Shown piece by piece: positions 8,083-17,362 of a DNA stretch of 33,951 nt (its first letter is position 1; each line of letters starts with the position of its first letter). The stretch is from Thalassobaculaceae bacterium (GTDB lineage: Bacteria > Pseudomonadota > Alphaproteobacteria > Thalassobaculales > Thalassobaculaceae), in assembly GCA_029212785.1 (NCBI GenBank), contig JARGOG010000041.1:1-33951 (forward strand), written 5' to 3'. The notes beneath the pieces are model-generated. The model was not told where the DNA came from, did no database searches, and was given only the letters and a program-made list of their open reading frames with translations. Both the position numbers and the translations under genes were made by a program.

Positions 8083-8186
8083 GGGCGCGCAGTCTCTTCC
8101 GTCCTTGGCGGGCGCGCCGACGATCGTCCGCGCGGGCCTTAATACGTAGGAGCGTTACCGGGAAATCGAAGCGTTTGCGCAGCGGA

Positions 8187-9785
8187 TCATGCCTGGGCGT
8201 CGGTATGCGGGATGTCGATCTCGGTGAAGGCCCCGGCATCGTCCGCCATCAGCACGCGACCGATATTCGGACCGGTCTTGGCCGGTTCGGGGCCGGCATC
8301 CGCCAGCGTCCCGGCAAAGGCGGTCACCGCTTCCAGGATTTCCGCAGGCGTCAGGTCCGAGATGTCGTGCCCGGACGCGATCAGCAAATCGCGCGAGGCC
8401 ACGCGGCCGAGTTTCGAATACACCAGCCAGTCGGTGACCCGCCGCCCGTCCGCCCGTTTCGTGATCGGCCGCAGGATCGTCCAGTTCCGCCGTCCCCAGG
8501 TGATCAGTTCGCTCGGATACCAGTTCAGCAGCAGGCAGGGCGTCCCGTAGAGCAGCGGGACCTGGGACAGGCCGGAACTGGAGCCGATATGAAAATGGGC
8601 AAGTCCGAACAGCTGAACGTCGAGCGCGTCGGATTTTAGGGGAGAGCGCGCGTAGTCAATCACGCCGTCGATCTCCGGCAGCGGGGTCATCGTCGGGTCG
8701 CCCAACCGCACCACGCGGTAACCCCGAGCCGCCAGCGCCTCGATCGCCGGCAGATAGGTGGCGATATCGACGTTCCGGAGGCGTTGGTGGATGTCCGCGC
8801 GAAACCCCTTTTCCCGGCAATGCAGCGTGACGATCCGGTCTCTGGGGGAGAGGCCGGTCTGACGGAAGAACCGCGCCAACTCCGGCTGGGCCGGGTCCGG
8901 AAGCGCCAGGATCCCGCCACGCGCGTCTCCGGCCCTATCGGCGACGATCCCGCAGGCCTCGAACAGGTTGACCTGCCGGCCGTCGACCTGTTCGCGCGAA
9001 TGGGTGCTGAAGAGCTCGGCGTACATGGTGCCCGCCGGCACCGGTTCCAGGCTCGCGGAGATATCGAGGAGCTGGGTCCGGAGCTCCGGGTTGGCCATGC
9101 GTCCATCCCAGATCTTCGCGGTCGTGTAGGGGAACAGACCCAGGTCCTGACCTTTGATCAGGAAGGCGGCGATCACCATATGACCGATGGCGAAGGTCCA
9201 GCGCCACGAGAAGATGCGGGCGCCGCCCGGATTGAACCGCTCGCGCATCCGTCGCTGGAAGACGCAGGTGCTATCCGCCATCACGTCGGTCAGCGTGAGG
9301 AACCCCGCGATCCGGAGCATGATCGTGATGTAATGCTTCAGAACCGAAAGCGAGTAGGCGGTTTCGGCGCTCGCGATCGACAGATTCTCCGACAGCAGGG
9401 CGAGGATCTTCTGCATGTTGTCGGTGCAATCCCGGAAGTCGATGTGCCGGTGCCGAAGGTCCTGGTAGTCCACGCGCTTGGTGACCATGAAGGCGGCGGC
9501 GAAAAACACCGAGATCTCGACGCGCCGCGGGTGGGTGAACTCGATGGGGTCGATGGCCCGCCGCAACTCGACTAGATCGAGGGCCGCGGTCGACAGCATC
9601 GCCCGGCGGATCACGTCCCCGTCTAGCCTGAGGACCGTGTAGTCGACCAGCAGGGCGAGCCGTCGGAACCAGCGGAACAGCGCCAGTGGGGTATCGGCCT
9701 GCCGGATCAGCGCCGCGTAGGCTGCCGTGTCGCCCGGGTCAAGCATGACCTGTAGTCGCGCCGCGTCCAGTTCCTCAAGATTCAT
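8187..9785 (-). CDS. TIGR04372-type glycosyltransferase
   Basis: A 532-residue protein starting at [12 protein letters not shown] chose 9785 rather than the upstream ATG at 9872 because AGGGTAGG precedes it and the extra 29 residues look unstructured. The C-terminal part carries features I associate with TIGR04372 putative glycosyltransferases: [12 protein letters not shown] (about residues 318-329), [31 protein letters not shown] and the loop [12 protein letters not shown] (about 399-410), a likely nucleotide-sugar pocket. The N-terminal half (about residues 40-210) is helical and hydrophobic in places but I cannot name it. No other surface-polysaccharide gene is nearby. The donor and acceptor are unknown. 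Confidence 0.72.
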   Translation of the reverse strand: MNLEELDAARLQVMLDPGDTAAYAALIRQADTPLALFRWFRRLALLVDYTVLRLDGDVIRRAMLSTAALDLVELRRAIDPIEFTHPRRVEISVFFAAAFMVTKRVDYQDLRHRHIDFRDCTDNMQKILALLSENLSIASAETAYSLSVLKHYITIMLRIAGFLTLTDVMADSTCVFQRRMRERFNPGGARIFSWRWTFAIGHMVIAAFLIKGQDLGLFPYTTAKIWDGRMANPELRTQLLDISASLEPVPAGTMYAELFSTHSREQVDGRQVNLFEACGIVADRAGDARGGILALPDPAQPELARFFRQTGLSPRDRIVTLHCREKGFRADIHQRLRNVDIATYLPAIEALAARGYRVVRLGDPTMTPLPEIDGVIDYARSPLKSDALDVQLFGLAHFHIGSSSGLSQVPLLYGTPCLLLNWYPSELITWGRRNWTILRPITKRADGRRVTDWLVYSKLGRVASRDLLIASGHDISDLTPAEILEAVTAFAGTLADAGPEPAKTGPNIGRVLMADDAGAFTEIDIPHTDAQA

Positions 9786-9827
9786 CGGGCCTACCCTGGT
9801 CGGCGTCGCTGTCGATGGCGTGCGGCT

Positions 9828-11474
9828 GTGCCAGCGAGCCGCATATGGTGGGCTTTCTTTCCCGATGCTCACGGCGAATGCAAGGGACGTGACGCTTCGG
9901 GCGCGGCGCGTTGCCTGCCATGTTGCATTGCAAAATGGGCGACTATTCGATACTTCCTAGGCTCCCATGCAGGATCCGGCACCCAGGAGGGTACCTCGCT
10001 CGATACTTTCAAGAATGAGTGGCTCGGCAATGTCCGCGGTGACGTGCTGGCGGCCATGGTGGTGGCCCTCGCCCTGATTCCGGAGGCCATCGCCTTCTCG
10101 ATCATCGCCGGTGTCGACCCGAAGGTCGGTCTTTATGCGTCGTTCTCGATCGCCGTGATGACCGCCATCTTCGGCGGGCGTCCGGGCATGATCTCGGCGG
10201 CGACGGCGGCCACGGCCGTCCTCATGGTCACGCTGGTCCGGGATCACGGCCTTCAGTACCTGCTGGCGGCGACGGTCCTGGCCGGCGTGCTGCAGATTGC
10301 CTGCGGCTTCCTGCGGCTTGCATCGGTCATGCGGTTCGTCTCGAAGAGCGTGATGACCGGCTTCGTGAATGCGCTCGCCATTCTGATCTTCATGGCGCAA
10401 CTGCCGGAACTGATCGGCGTGCCGTGGCTGACCTATGTCATGGTCGCGGCGGGCCTTGCCGTGATCTATCTGCTGCCGCGTCTGACCACCACCGTTCCGT
10501 CACCGCTGATCTGCATCGTCATCCTGACGGCGGTCGCAATCGGCTTCGATCTCGACCTGCGCACCGTCGGCGACATGGGCGCGCTTCCGGACACGCTGCC
10601 GATCTTCCTGCTGCCGGACGTGCCGCTGACGCTGGAGACCCTGCAGATCATCCTGCCGTATTCAGCCGGCATCGCCGTGGTCGGCCTGCTTGAGTCGCTG
10701 ATGACGGCGACCATCGTCGACGACCTGACCGATACCCGTAGCAATAAGCATCGCGAGTGCGTGGGCCAGGGCATCGCCAATTTCGGCACCGGCTTCATCG
10801 GCGGGATGGCCGGCTGCGCGATGATCGGCCAGTCGGTGATCAACGTGAAATCCGGCGGACGCGGGCGGCTGTCCTGCTTGCTCGCGGGGATCTTCCTGCT
10901 GATCGCCTGCGTCGTGGTTGGCGACTGGGTGAAGCAGATCCCGATGGCGGCCCTGGTGGCGATCATGATCATGGTGTCGATCGGCACCTTCAGCTGGCAG
11001 TCGCTGAAGGACCTTCGGGTCCATCCTCGCAGTTCGTCGATGGTGATGCTGGCGACCGTCATCGTGGTGGTGGCGACCCATAACCTGGCGATCGGCGTCA
11101 TCGTCGGCGTCATGCTGTCCGGCATCTTCTTCGCTTGGAAGATCTCCCAGATCTTCCGAGTCACCTCGGTCCTGTCCGAGGACGGCGCGGCGCGAACCTA
11201 CCTTATCGAAGGCCAGGTCTTTTTCGCGTCCGCCGAGAGTTTTCTCGCCTCCTTCGACTTCCGCGAGGCGCTGGAGCGGGTGACCATCGATGTGTCGGGT
11301 GCCCATATCTGGGACATCTCCAGCGTCGCCGCTCTCGACACCGTCGTCTTGAAGTTTCGCCGCGAGGGCGCCAACGTCGAGATCGTCGGGCTGAACGAGG
11401 CCAGCGAGACGATCGTCGACAGGCTGGCGATCCACGATAAACCCGGCGCGATGGACCGGCTGCTCTCGCATTGA
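9828..11474 (+). CDS. SulP family anion transporter with STAS domain
   Basis: An inner-membrane SulP/SLC26-type anion (sulfate, bicarbonate or carboxylate) transporter. The family start is clear in [20 protein letters not shown], followed by [24 protein letters not shown] and multiple membrane helices. It ends in a STAS domain ([14 protein letters not shown] ... [18 protein letters not shown]). The coordinates use the only in-frame ATG. Conservation begins only near 10005, and AGGAGGG at 9985-9991 points to a start near 9996-10000, where the frame has TCG and CTC; the next in-frame GTG (10044) lies inside the first helix. The start is therefore unresolved. A universal stress gene follows after 37 bp. 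Confidence 0.9.
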   Translation: MPASRIWWAFFPDAHGECKGRDASGAARCLPCCIAKWATIRYFLGSHAGSGTQEGTSLDTFKNEWLGNVRGDVLAAMVVALALIPEAIAFSIIAGVDPKVGLYASFSIAVMTAIFGGRPGMISAATAATAVLMVTLVRDHGLQYLLAATVLAGVLQIACGFLRLASVMRFVSKSVMTGFVNALAILIFMAQLPELIGVPWLTYVMVAAGLAVIYLLPRLTTTVPSPLICIVILTAVAIGFDLDLRTVGDMGALPDTLPIFLLPDVPLTLETLQIILPYSAGIAVVGLLESLMTATIVDDLTDTRSNKHRECVGQGIANFGTGFIGGMAGCAMIGQSVINVKSGGRGRLSCLLAGIFLLIACVVVGDWVKQIPMAALVAIMIMVSIGTFSWQSLKDLRVHPRSSSMVMLATVIVVVATHNLAIGVIVGVMLSGIFFAWKISQIFRVTSVLSEDGAARTYLIEGQVFFASAESFLASFDFREALERVTIDVSGAHIWDISSVAALDTVVLKFRREGANVEIVGLNEASETIVDRLAIHDKPGAMDRLLSH

Positions 11475-11511
11475 GCGGCTGGAACCGTCGACGCGAACCA
11501 GGGAGGGCGGG

Positions 11512-12369
11512 TTGAGTAAGATCATCGCATTGATCGACGGGTCGGTTTATTCGCAGAGCATCAGCGATCACACGGCCTGGGCGGCGAGCCGGCTGGGGAC
11601 CAAGGACGTCGAACTGGTCCATGTGCTCGGCCGGCGTGACGGTCCGAACGCCCCGGCGGATCTGAGCGGTAGCTTCTCCGCCGGTATGCGCGAAGAACTG
11701 CTGAAGGAACTGTCGGAGCTCGACGAGCTGAATGCCAAGGCGGCGCAGAAACGTGGCCGCCTGATCCTGGAGGAGGCCCAGGGCGCGCTGAAGGCCAAGG
11801 GCATCGAGGCGATCGCCCCGAAACTTCGGCACGGCGACCTGATGGAGACGGTGGCGGACTTGGAGGTCGGCGCCGACATGCTGGTGATCGGCAAACGCGG
11901 CGAGGCGGCCGACTTCGCCAAGATGCATCTCGGCTCGAACCTGGAGCGCGTCGTGCGCTCCTCCCACGTGCCGGTGTTGATCGCGTCGCGTGCCTTCAAG
12001 CCGATCAAGCGCTTCCTGATCGCATTCGACGGCCAGCGCACGGCGCTGAAGGCGGTGGACTACGTGGCCCGCACGCCGCTCTTCGCCGGCCTGGAGTGTC
12101 ATCTGCTGACGGTCGGCGACCGCACGCCGGCGGTCGAACGCAACCTGGACAACGCCAAGGCGCTGCTCAAGGGCGGCAACCTGAAGGTCTCGGTCGACGT
12201 GATTCCCGGTCAGCCCTATCAGGTGGTCGCCAAATATGTCGAGGATGTCGGCATCGACCTGCTGGTGATGGGCGCCTACAGCCATTCCCGGCTGCGCAGC
12301 CTGTTCATCGGCTCGACCACCACCGAGACGATCCGAAACTGCCTGATCCCGGCGCTGATCTACCGGTAG
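11512..12369 (+). CDS. tandem universal stress protein (UspA family)
   Basis: A 285-residue cytosolic protein with two Usp domains. The TTG start at 11512 is preceded by GGGAGGG and yields the family N-terminus KIIALIDGS. Domain 1 (about residues 1-160) ends with an ATP-binding-type loop (VIGKRGEAADFAKMHLGSN, then VPVLIAS). Domain 2 (about 165-285) carries LLVMGAYSHSRLRSLFIGST and a final strand IPALIY. Both retain the Gly-rich GxxG/GS pattern of ATP-binding Usp proteins. It lies 37 bp behind the SulP gene, a pairing often seen in bacteria, so it may modulate the transporter or report its energy state. That role is inference. Confidence 0.9.
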   Translation: MSKIIALIDGSVYSQSISDHTAWAASRLGTKDVELVHVLGRRDGPNAPADLSGSFSAGMREELLKELSELDELNAKAAQKRGRLILEEAQGALKAKGIEAIAPKLRHGDLMETVADLEVGADMLVIGKRGEAADFAKMHLGSNLERVVRSSHVPVLIASRAFKPIKRFLIAFDGQRTALKAVDYVARTPLFAGLECHLLTVGDRTPAVERNLDNAKALLKGGNLKVSVDVIPGQPYQVVAKYVEDVGIDLLVMGAYSHSRLRSLFIGSTTTETIRNCLIPALIYR

Positions 12370-12393
12370 GGCGCTCCACCAACCATCCACGAC

Positions 12394-12482
12394 TTCCTGG
12401 ACGCGCGCCGCGCGATCCAGGACCCCAGGAGCGGGTAGAGGTGGATCCTGGATCGCGCGGCTTGCGCCGGTCGTCCAGGAAA
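12394..12482. repeat. long imperfect palindrome (REP-like), possible bidirectional terminator
   Basis: The left arm (12394-12422) begins TTCCTGGACG and ends GCGCGATCCAGGA. The right arm (12446-12482) is its imperfect inverse (TCCTGGATCGCGCGG ... CGTCCAGGAA). The arms enclose a 23-nt spacer. It fills the gap between the convergent uspA-type and HAD genes. Related CCTGGA/TCCAGG palindromes are dispersed in many alphaproteobacterial genomes (recollection, not tested). There is no T-tract. Confidence 0.7.
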
Positions 12483-12502
12483 TCGAGGGAAAGCGTTGCG
12501 GC

Positions 12503-13225
12503 TTAGCTCAGCAGGCCGTGCACGTCGTCCAGGATCAGGTCGGCCAGCGGTGCCAGCACGCTCCGGTCCGAGGCGCCCGACAGCACCCCGACCACCAATC
12601 CGCAGCCCGCTGCCCGGCCCGCCGCGAGGTCGGCCGGGGAATCGCCGATCATCGCCATGTGCTCGGGCGCCAAACCCCACCGCGTCTGCGCGGCCAGGAG
12701 CATGCCAGGGGCGGGCTTGGCGCCATGGCCGCTGTCATAGCCGACGATGAAGGAGAGGTGCGGGTCGATGCCCAGCCGCTCGGCCGTTTCCCGCGCGCCG
12801 GTCTCGCTGTCGTTGGTTGCCAGCCCGCACCGCAGTCCGGCGGCGCACAGGGTCTGGAAGAGCTCGGGAAGCGGGTCGATCGGCGTCAGATATGCCATCG
12901 CCGTGGCATGCCAGAACGCGTCGAGCCAGGGAATCAGAACCGGGTCTTCCGGGAGGTCGGGCGCAACCCCACGCCAGAGCCGCGCTACCTTGTCGGTGGT
13001 CCCGGAGGCCAGCTCGCTACCGGGCAGGATGCGCTGCGTGTCGGGACACCAGCCGCCGGCCACCATCATCGCCTCGGCAAGGTCGGGACGGCCGGTCTCG
13101 CGCGCCAGATGCTCGGCGCTGGCCCGGAAGGCCGGTGTCCAGGTCTCCTCGAAACGAATGAGGGTCCCGTCCTTGTCGAAGACGATGCCGCGAATGCCGG
13201 CACCGGTCAGGGCGGCGTGCAGCAT
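12503..13225 (-). CDS. HAD family hydrolase (phosphoglycolate-phosphatase-like)
   Basis: A 240-residue cytosolic HAD-superfamily phosphatase. Motif I is VFDKDGTLI (D17 nucleophile, D19 acid/base). A helical cap of subclass I follows, then motif II in GLATNDS, the motif III lysine in GAKPAPGM, and motif IV in MIGDSPADLAAG. The layout matches Gph/CbbY-like phosphatases, but the substrate cannot be read from this. The start lies 6 bp after the stop of the DUF3592 gene, so it is the last gene of the purL-bolA-grxD minus-strand run. A large palindrome follows it. Confidence 0.88.
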   Translation of the reverse strand: MLHAALTGAGIRGIVFDKDGTLIRFEETWTPAFRASAEHLARETGRPDLAEAMMVAGGWCPDTQRILPGSELASGTTDKVARLWRGVAPDLPEDPVLIPWLDAFWHATAMAYLTPIDPLPELFQTLCAAGLRCGLATNDSETGARETAERLGIDPHLSFIVGYDSGHGAKPAPGMLLAAQTRWGLAPEHMAMIGDSPADLAAGRAAGCGLVVGVLSGASDRSVLAPLADLILDDVHGLLS

Positions 13226-13231
13226 CGCGGC

Positions 13232-13702
13232 TCAATCGGTATCGCCGGAAGGCCCGCGCCGTGCCCGTCGGACACCGATGACGATGGTGATCATGCCGAA
13301 CACCACCATCCATAGCGGCAGGATCCAGCGGTCGCGGGGGTCCATCAGCCGGGCATCGGCCGGGTTGGCGGGGTCGAAGGCGACGGACAGTATCTCGCCG
13401 GCGCTGGTCGGTCGGTAGGTGTCGGCGACGACAGCCGTCATCCCGCCATGGACCGCAAGATAGCGCACGGTCGGCCGGTACAGGGTGAAGCCCTCTGTCG
13501 GATCGAAGGTCTCGACCGACACCACCTCGGCCTCCGCCTGTTCGGCGGAGATCAGGAAGCTGATGTGGTTGCGCAGGCCAAAGATGCCGCCGACAAGCGC
13601 CATGATGCCGACGATCACCAGGGTGCGGGGCCGGATGGCGAAGGGCGAGCGAAACCGTTTCGGTGGGGTATCCGGAGAGTCCGGACCGGGGTCAGGCGAC
13701 AC
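13232..13702 (-). CDS. DUF3592 membrane protein
   Basis: A 156-residue protein with an N-terminal proline-rich tail, one membrane helix ([16 protein letters not shown], about residues 29-44), a periplasmic DUF3592-type beta domain ([23 protein letters not shown], then [19 protein letters not shown]) and a second helix ([18 protein letters not shown], about 126-143) with a basic end. DUF3592 proteins have no established function. Its ATG lies 11 bp inside the 3' end of grxD, which suggests translational coupling. Confidence 0.8.
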   Translation of the reverse strand: MSPDPGPDSPDTPPKRFRSPFAIRPRTLVIVGIMALVGGIFGLRNHISFLISAEQAEAEVVSVETFDPTEGFTLYRPTVRYLAVHGGMTAVVADTYRPTSAGEILSVAFDPANPADARLMDPRDRWILPLWMVVFGMITIVIGVRRARRGPSGDTD

Positions 13703-14042
13703 CTTCGCTCGGCCTGGCCTCGACGCCGCGGCTGTTCATGAGCTCCATCAGCTCGCCGGTCTCGAACATCTCGCGCACGATATCGCAGCCGCCGACGAAC
13801 TCGCCCTTCACGTAGAGCTGCGGGATGGTCGGCCAGCTCGAATACTCTTTGATGCCTTCGCGGAGCGACGGATCGTCGAGCACGTTGACGCCCTTGAACT
13901 TGGTCCCCAGATGGCTCAGCACCTGGACCACGACGGCGGAGAAGCCGCATTGCGGGAAGACCGGCGTGCCCTTCATGAAGAGCACCACGTCGCTGCTCGC
14001 GACTTCGCCGTCGATCCGGGTCTTCAAGGTCTCGTCGAGCAT
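13692..14042 (-). CDS. grxD: monothiol glutaredoxin, Grx4/GrxD family
   Basis: A 116-residue CGFS-type glutaredoxin that binds and transfers [2Fe-2S] clusters with glutathione, usually in complex with BolA. The active site PQCGFSAVV sits at about residues 31-39. MKGTPVFP before it, [19 protein letters not shown] (cis-proline and glutathione site) and [12 protein letters not shown] are all family hallmarks. AAAGGAG precedes the ATG at 14042. The immediate upstream gene is bolA, the expected partner. The stop overlaps the DUF3592 gene by 11 bp. Confidence 0.96.
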   Translation of the reverse strand: MLDETLKTRIDGEVASSDVVLFMKGTPVFPQCGFSAVVVQVLSHLGTKFKGVNVLDDPSLREGIKEYSSWPTIPQLYVKGEFVGGCDIVREMFETGELMELMNSRGVEARPSEGVA

Positions 14043-14075
14043 GGTTACGCTCCTTTCAGTCTCTGGCCGCGTCCG

Positions 14076-14309
14076 TCAGTTCGGCGCGGCGGTTTGCAGG
14101 GCGAGCGCATGCAGCTCCGTACCCATGCGTCCCTGGAGAGCTTTGTACACCAGCTGATGCTGCTGCACGCGGTTCTTTCCCGAAAAGGCAGACGACACGA
14201 CATGGCACGCATAGTGGTCGCCGTCGCCACGCAGATCCTCGATGGTGACCTGAGCGTCCGGAAGCGCCTCTTTGATCAGGCGTTCGATCTCGTTGGCTTC
14301 CATGGCCAT
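14076..14309 (-). CDS. bolA: BolA family protein
   Basis: A 77-residue BolA-fold protein; the family works with CGFS glutaredoxins in iron-sulfur handling and iron sensing. It has the short IbaG/BolA layout: ERLIKEALPDAQVTIEDLRGDGDHYACHVVS, then the conserved RVQQHQLVYKALQGRMGTELHALAL, with the invariant histidine in HALAL at the end. AAGGAGAG lies 5 bp before the ATG at 14309; a second ATG two codons later is less well placed. It sits between purL and grxD. Confidence 0.94.
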   Translation of the reverse strand: MAMEANEIERLIKEALPDAQVTIEDLRGDGDHYACHVVSSAFSGKNRVQQHQLVYKALQGRMGTELHALALQTAAPN

Positions 14310-14369
14310 GGTCGTCTCTCCTTCTGCCGGCGGGTTCGGCGGTCGTTATCAGCTTTCGGCGGCCATGTA

Positions 14370-16571
14370 TTACGGTAGCCATGCCTCATGCCGTCGGCTC
14401 AGTTCATCCCTCGATATGAGGGCGGTGCCGTTGAGTGTCAATTCGCCGCCCTCGGCCACGCTGCCGATGACGGTCGCGACAACGCCGGCCACCTCGGCCC
14501 GCGCGGTCAGGGCGGCCGCATCGCCGGTGGTGACCACGTAGCGCCCCTGGTCCTCGCCGAAAGCCCAGGCATGGGTCACGGCGCCCTCGGGGGCTGTCAG
14601 ATCGGCGCCGAATCCGCGCGAGGCCATCGCCATCTCGGCGACCGCGACCAACAGACCGCCATCGGAGACGTCGTGACAGGCACTCACGGCGCTATCGGCG
14701 ATCAGCGCGCGCACCAGGTCGCCTGTGCGCTTCTCCGCGGCCAGGTCGATCGGCGGCGGCGCGCCTTCCTCCCGGCCTTCGATCTCGCGCAGGTAAAGGG
14801 ACGCGCCGAGCCAGCCGTCCTTGCGGTCATTCGGCTGGCCGAGCACGATCAGGGTCTCGCCGGCACTCTTCAGCGCCGGGGTCGCGAGCTTGGCGACATT
14901 CTCGATCACGCCGACACCGCCGATCACCGGGGTCGGCAGGATGGCCGCACCCTCGGTCTCGTTGTAGAGCGAGACGTTGCCCGAGACGATCGGGTAGTCC
15001 AGCGCCCGGCAGGCATCGCCCATGCCGGTCACGCAGCCGACGATCTGGCCCATGATGGCCGGCTTCTGCGGGTTGCCGAAATTGAGGTTGTTGGTCGCGG
15101 CGAGTGGCGTGGCACCGGTGGCGGTGATGTTGCGCCAGGTCTCGACCACCGCCTGCGCGCCGCCGGTCTTCGGATCGGCCAGGCAGTAGCGCGGCGTGCA
15201 GTCGACGGTGACCGCGAGGCCCCGCTCGGTGTCGCGAATGCGGACCACGCCGCTGTCGGCGCCGGGGCGGATCATGGTGTCGCCCATGACCAGATGGTCG
15301 TACTGCTCCCAGATCCAGCGGCGGCTGGCCATGTCCGGGCAGGACATCAGCGTCGCCAGAACCTCGCCCAACGGCGCCTTCGGGGCCGGGACGTCGCCGG
15401 CGGCGATCACCGGACGGGCGGCGGTGGGCACATGCGGACGGTCGTATTCCGGCGCCTCGCCGACCAGCGGCTCGACCGGGATGTCGCACTGAACCTCGCC
15501 ATCCTTCTTCAGCACGATGTGGCCGGTCTCGGTCACGGTGCCGATGACGGCGAAGTCCAGGTCCCACTTATCGAACACCGCCCGCGCCTCGTCGGCACTC
15601 TCCGGACGGATGATGATCAGCATGCGTTCCTGGCTCTCGGACAGCATGATCTCGTAGGCGGTCATGCCTTCCTCGCGCACCGGCACGCGGTCGAGATCGA
15701 GCTCGATACCGAGCCCGCCCTTGTCGGCCATCTCGACGCTGGAGGAGGTGAGACCGGCGGCGCCCATGTCCTGGATGGCGATGATGCAGTCGCGCTCCAT
15801 CAGCTCCAGGCAGGCTTCCAGCAGCAGCTTCTCGGTGAAGGGGTCGCCGACCTGGACGGTGGGCCGCTTCTCCTCGCTGTCCTCGTCGAACTCCTTCGAC
15901 GCCATGGTCGCACCATGGATGCCGTCGCGGCCGGTCTTGGCCCCGACATAGACCACCGAGTTCCCCGGTCCGGCGGCGGCCGAGTAGAAGATCCGGTCGG
16001 CCTGGGCCAGGCCCACGGTCATGGCGTTGACCAGGATGTTGCCGTTATAGGCCGGATGGAAATTCACCTCGCCGGCCACGGTGGGCACGCCGACGCAATT
16101 GCCGTAGCCGCCGATGCCGCGGACCACGCCGGAAACCAGATGGCGGGTCTTGGGGTGGTTCGGATCACCGAAGCGCAGCGCGTTCAGATTGGCGACGGGG
16201 CGCGCGCCCATGGTGAACACGTCGCGCAGGATCCCGCCGACACCGGTCGCGGCTCCCTGGTAGGGCTCGATGAAGCTCGGGTGGTTGTGGCTCTCGATCT
16301 TGAAGACCGCGGCCAACCCGTCGCCGATGTCGATGACGCCCGCATTCTCGCCCGGGCCCTGGATCACGTGCGGCCCCTCGGTCGGCAGGGTCTTCAGCCA
16401 GCGCTTGGAGGATTTGTAGGAGCAGTGCTCCGACCACATGACCGAGAAGATGCCGAGCTCGGTCAGGTTCGGCTCACGGCCGAGGATGCGCAGGACGACG
16501 GCGTATTCGTCGGGAGTCAGGCCGTGCTCGGCCACGACCTCGTCGGTGATGGCGGCGTTGGGAAGGGTCAT
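14370..16571 (-). CDS. purL: phosphoribosylformylglycinamidine synthase subunit PurL
   Basis: A 733-residue small-type PurL. With PurS and PurQ it converts formylglycinamide ribonucleotide to the amidine, using ATP and glutamine, in step 4 of de novo purine synthesis. Visible hallmarks are [15 protein letters not shown] (active-site H49), the glycine-rich [42 protein letters not shown] and [16 protein letters not shown] near residue 630. The length is standard for the small form, which lacks the glutaminase domain supplied here by purQ. It starts 12 bp after purQ ends; bolA and grxD follow. A long antisense frame covers it but looks like a coding shadow. Confidence 0.97.
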   Translation of the reverse strand: MTLPNAAITDEVVAEHGLTPDEYAVVLRILGREPNLTELGIFSVMWSEHCSYKSSKRWLKTLPTEGPHVIQGPGENAGVIDIGDGLAAVFKIESHNHPSFIEPYQGAATGVGGILRDVFTMGARPVANLNALRFGDPNHPKTRHLVSGVVRGIGGYGNCVGVPTVAGEVNFHPAYNGNILVNAMTVGLAQADRIFYSAAAGPGNSVVYVGAKTGRDGIHGATMASKEFDEDSEEKRPTVQVGDPFTEKLLLEACLELMERDCIIAIQDMGAAGLTSSSVEMADKGGLGIELDLDRVPVREEGMTAYEIMLSESQERMLIIIRPESADEARAVFDKWDLDFAVIGTVTETGHIVLKKDGEVQCDIPVEPLVGEAPEYDRPHVPTAARPVIAAGDVPAPKAPLGEVLATLMSCPDMASRRWIWEQYDHLVMGDTMIRPGADSGVVRIRDTERGLAVTVDCTPRYCLADPKTGGAQAVVETWRNITATGATPLAATNNLNFGNPQKPAIMGQIVGCVTGMGDACRALDYPIVSGNVSLYNETEGAAILPTPVIGGVGVIENVAKLATPALKSAGETLIVLGQPNDRKDGWLGASLYLREIEGREEGAPPPIDLAAEKRTGDLVRALIADSAVSACHDVSDGGLLVAVAEMAMASRGFGADLTAPEGAVTHAWAFGEDQGRYVVTTGDAAALTARAEVAGVVATVIGSVAEGGELTLNGTALISRDELSRRHEAWLP

Positions 16572-16583
16572 TGTCTATCCGGT

Positions 16584-17249
16584 TCAGTGCAGCGCTTTGA
16601 CCAGGCCGTCGAACAGGCCGCGCCCGTCGGTGCCGCCATGGAGGGCTTCGATCGCGTTCTCGGGATGCGGCATCAGGCCGAGCACCGTCTTGGTGTCGTT
16701 GTAGATGCCGGCGATGTCGCGCTGGGAGCCGTTCGGGTTCGTGCCTTCATATCGGAACGCCACCTGGCCGCGATCCTCGATCCGGTCGAGCGTCGCCGGA
16801 TCGGCGAAGTAGTTGCCGTCGTTATGGGCGACCGGCACCGAGATCACCTGACCGTCGCTGTAGCCGCTGGTGAACAGGCTCTGCGAGGTCTCGACCTTCA
16901 GCTGGACGGTCTTGCACACGAATTTCAGGCCGGCATTGCGCATCAGCACGCCCGGCAGCAGCCCGGTCTCGGTGAGGATCTGGAAGCCGTTGCACACCCC
17001 CAGCACCGGGACGCCCCTGTTGGCCCGTTCCTTGACCGTGCGCATGGCGGGCGACAGGGCGCCCATGGCGCCGGCGCGCAGATAGTCGCCATAGGAGAAG
17101 CCGCCGGGGACGACGATCAGGTCGACGTCGGGGATCTCGGTTTCCTTGTGCCAGATCATGGCGGGGTCGTTGCCCGAGGCCTGGCGCAGGGCCATGACCA
17201 TGTCGCGGTCGCGGTTCGAGCCGGGGAAGACGATGATGGCCGATTTCAT
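16584..17249 (-). CDS. purQ: phosphoribosylformylglycinamidine synthase subunit PurQ (glutaminase)
   Basis: A 221-residue class I glutamine amidotransferase that supplies ammonia to PurL. The nucleophile cysteine is C86 in [10 protein letters not shown], and the partner histidine and glutamate are H195 and E197 in [11 protein letters not shown]. The N-terminus ([14 protein letters not shown]) and [13 protein letters not shown] are typical. It is followed directly by purL. Its usual upstream neighbour purS is displaced: a histidine kinase gene ends 113 bp before the purQ start. Confidence 0.97.
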   Translation of the reverse strand: MKSAIIVFPGSNRDRDMVMALRQASGNDPAMIWHKETEIPDVDLIVVPGGFSYGDYLRAGAMGALSPAMRTVKERANRGVPVLGVCNGFQILTETGLLPGVLMRNAGLKFVCKTVQLKVETSQSLFTSGYSDGQVISVPVAHNDGNYFADPATLDRIEDRGQVAFRYEGTNPNGSQRDIAGIYNDTKTVLGLMPHPENAIEALHGGTDGRGLFDGLVKALH

Positions 17250-17362
17250 GGGCGCTCCAACGGCGGTTGCCCCGAACGCTCGATACGTCGGTGGCGGGAG
17301 GACCTGTTCGGCGGGAAACTAGGGCCGTGCGCGTTTGTGTGCAAGCGCGGCAAGCGGCGGGC

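Noticed and set aside
9828-9998. A genuine 57-residue N-terminal extension of the SulP protein
   Set aside because: The residues do not resemble SulP N-termini, the ATG at 9828 has no good ribosome-binding site and it is only 42 bp from the divergent gene's start. It is kept in the coordinates only because no better canonical start exists.
12389-12490. A structured non-coding RNA gene
   Set aside because: The palindrome could fold into a long hairpin, but there is no promoter or T-tract, and its position between convergent genes fits a repeat or terminator.
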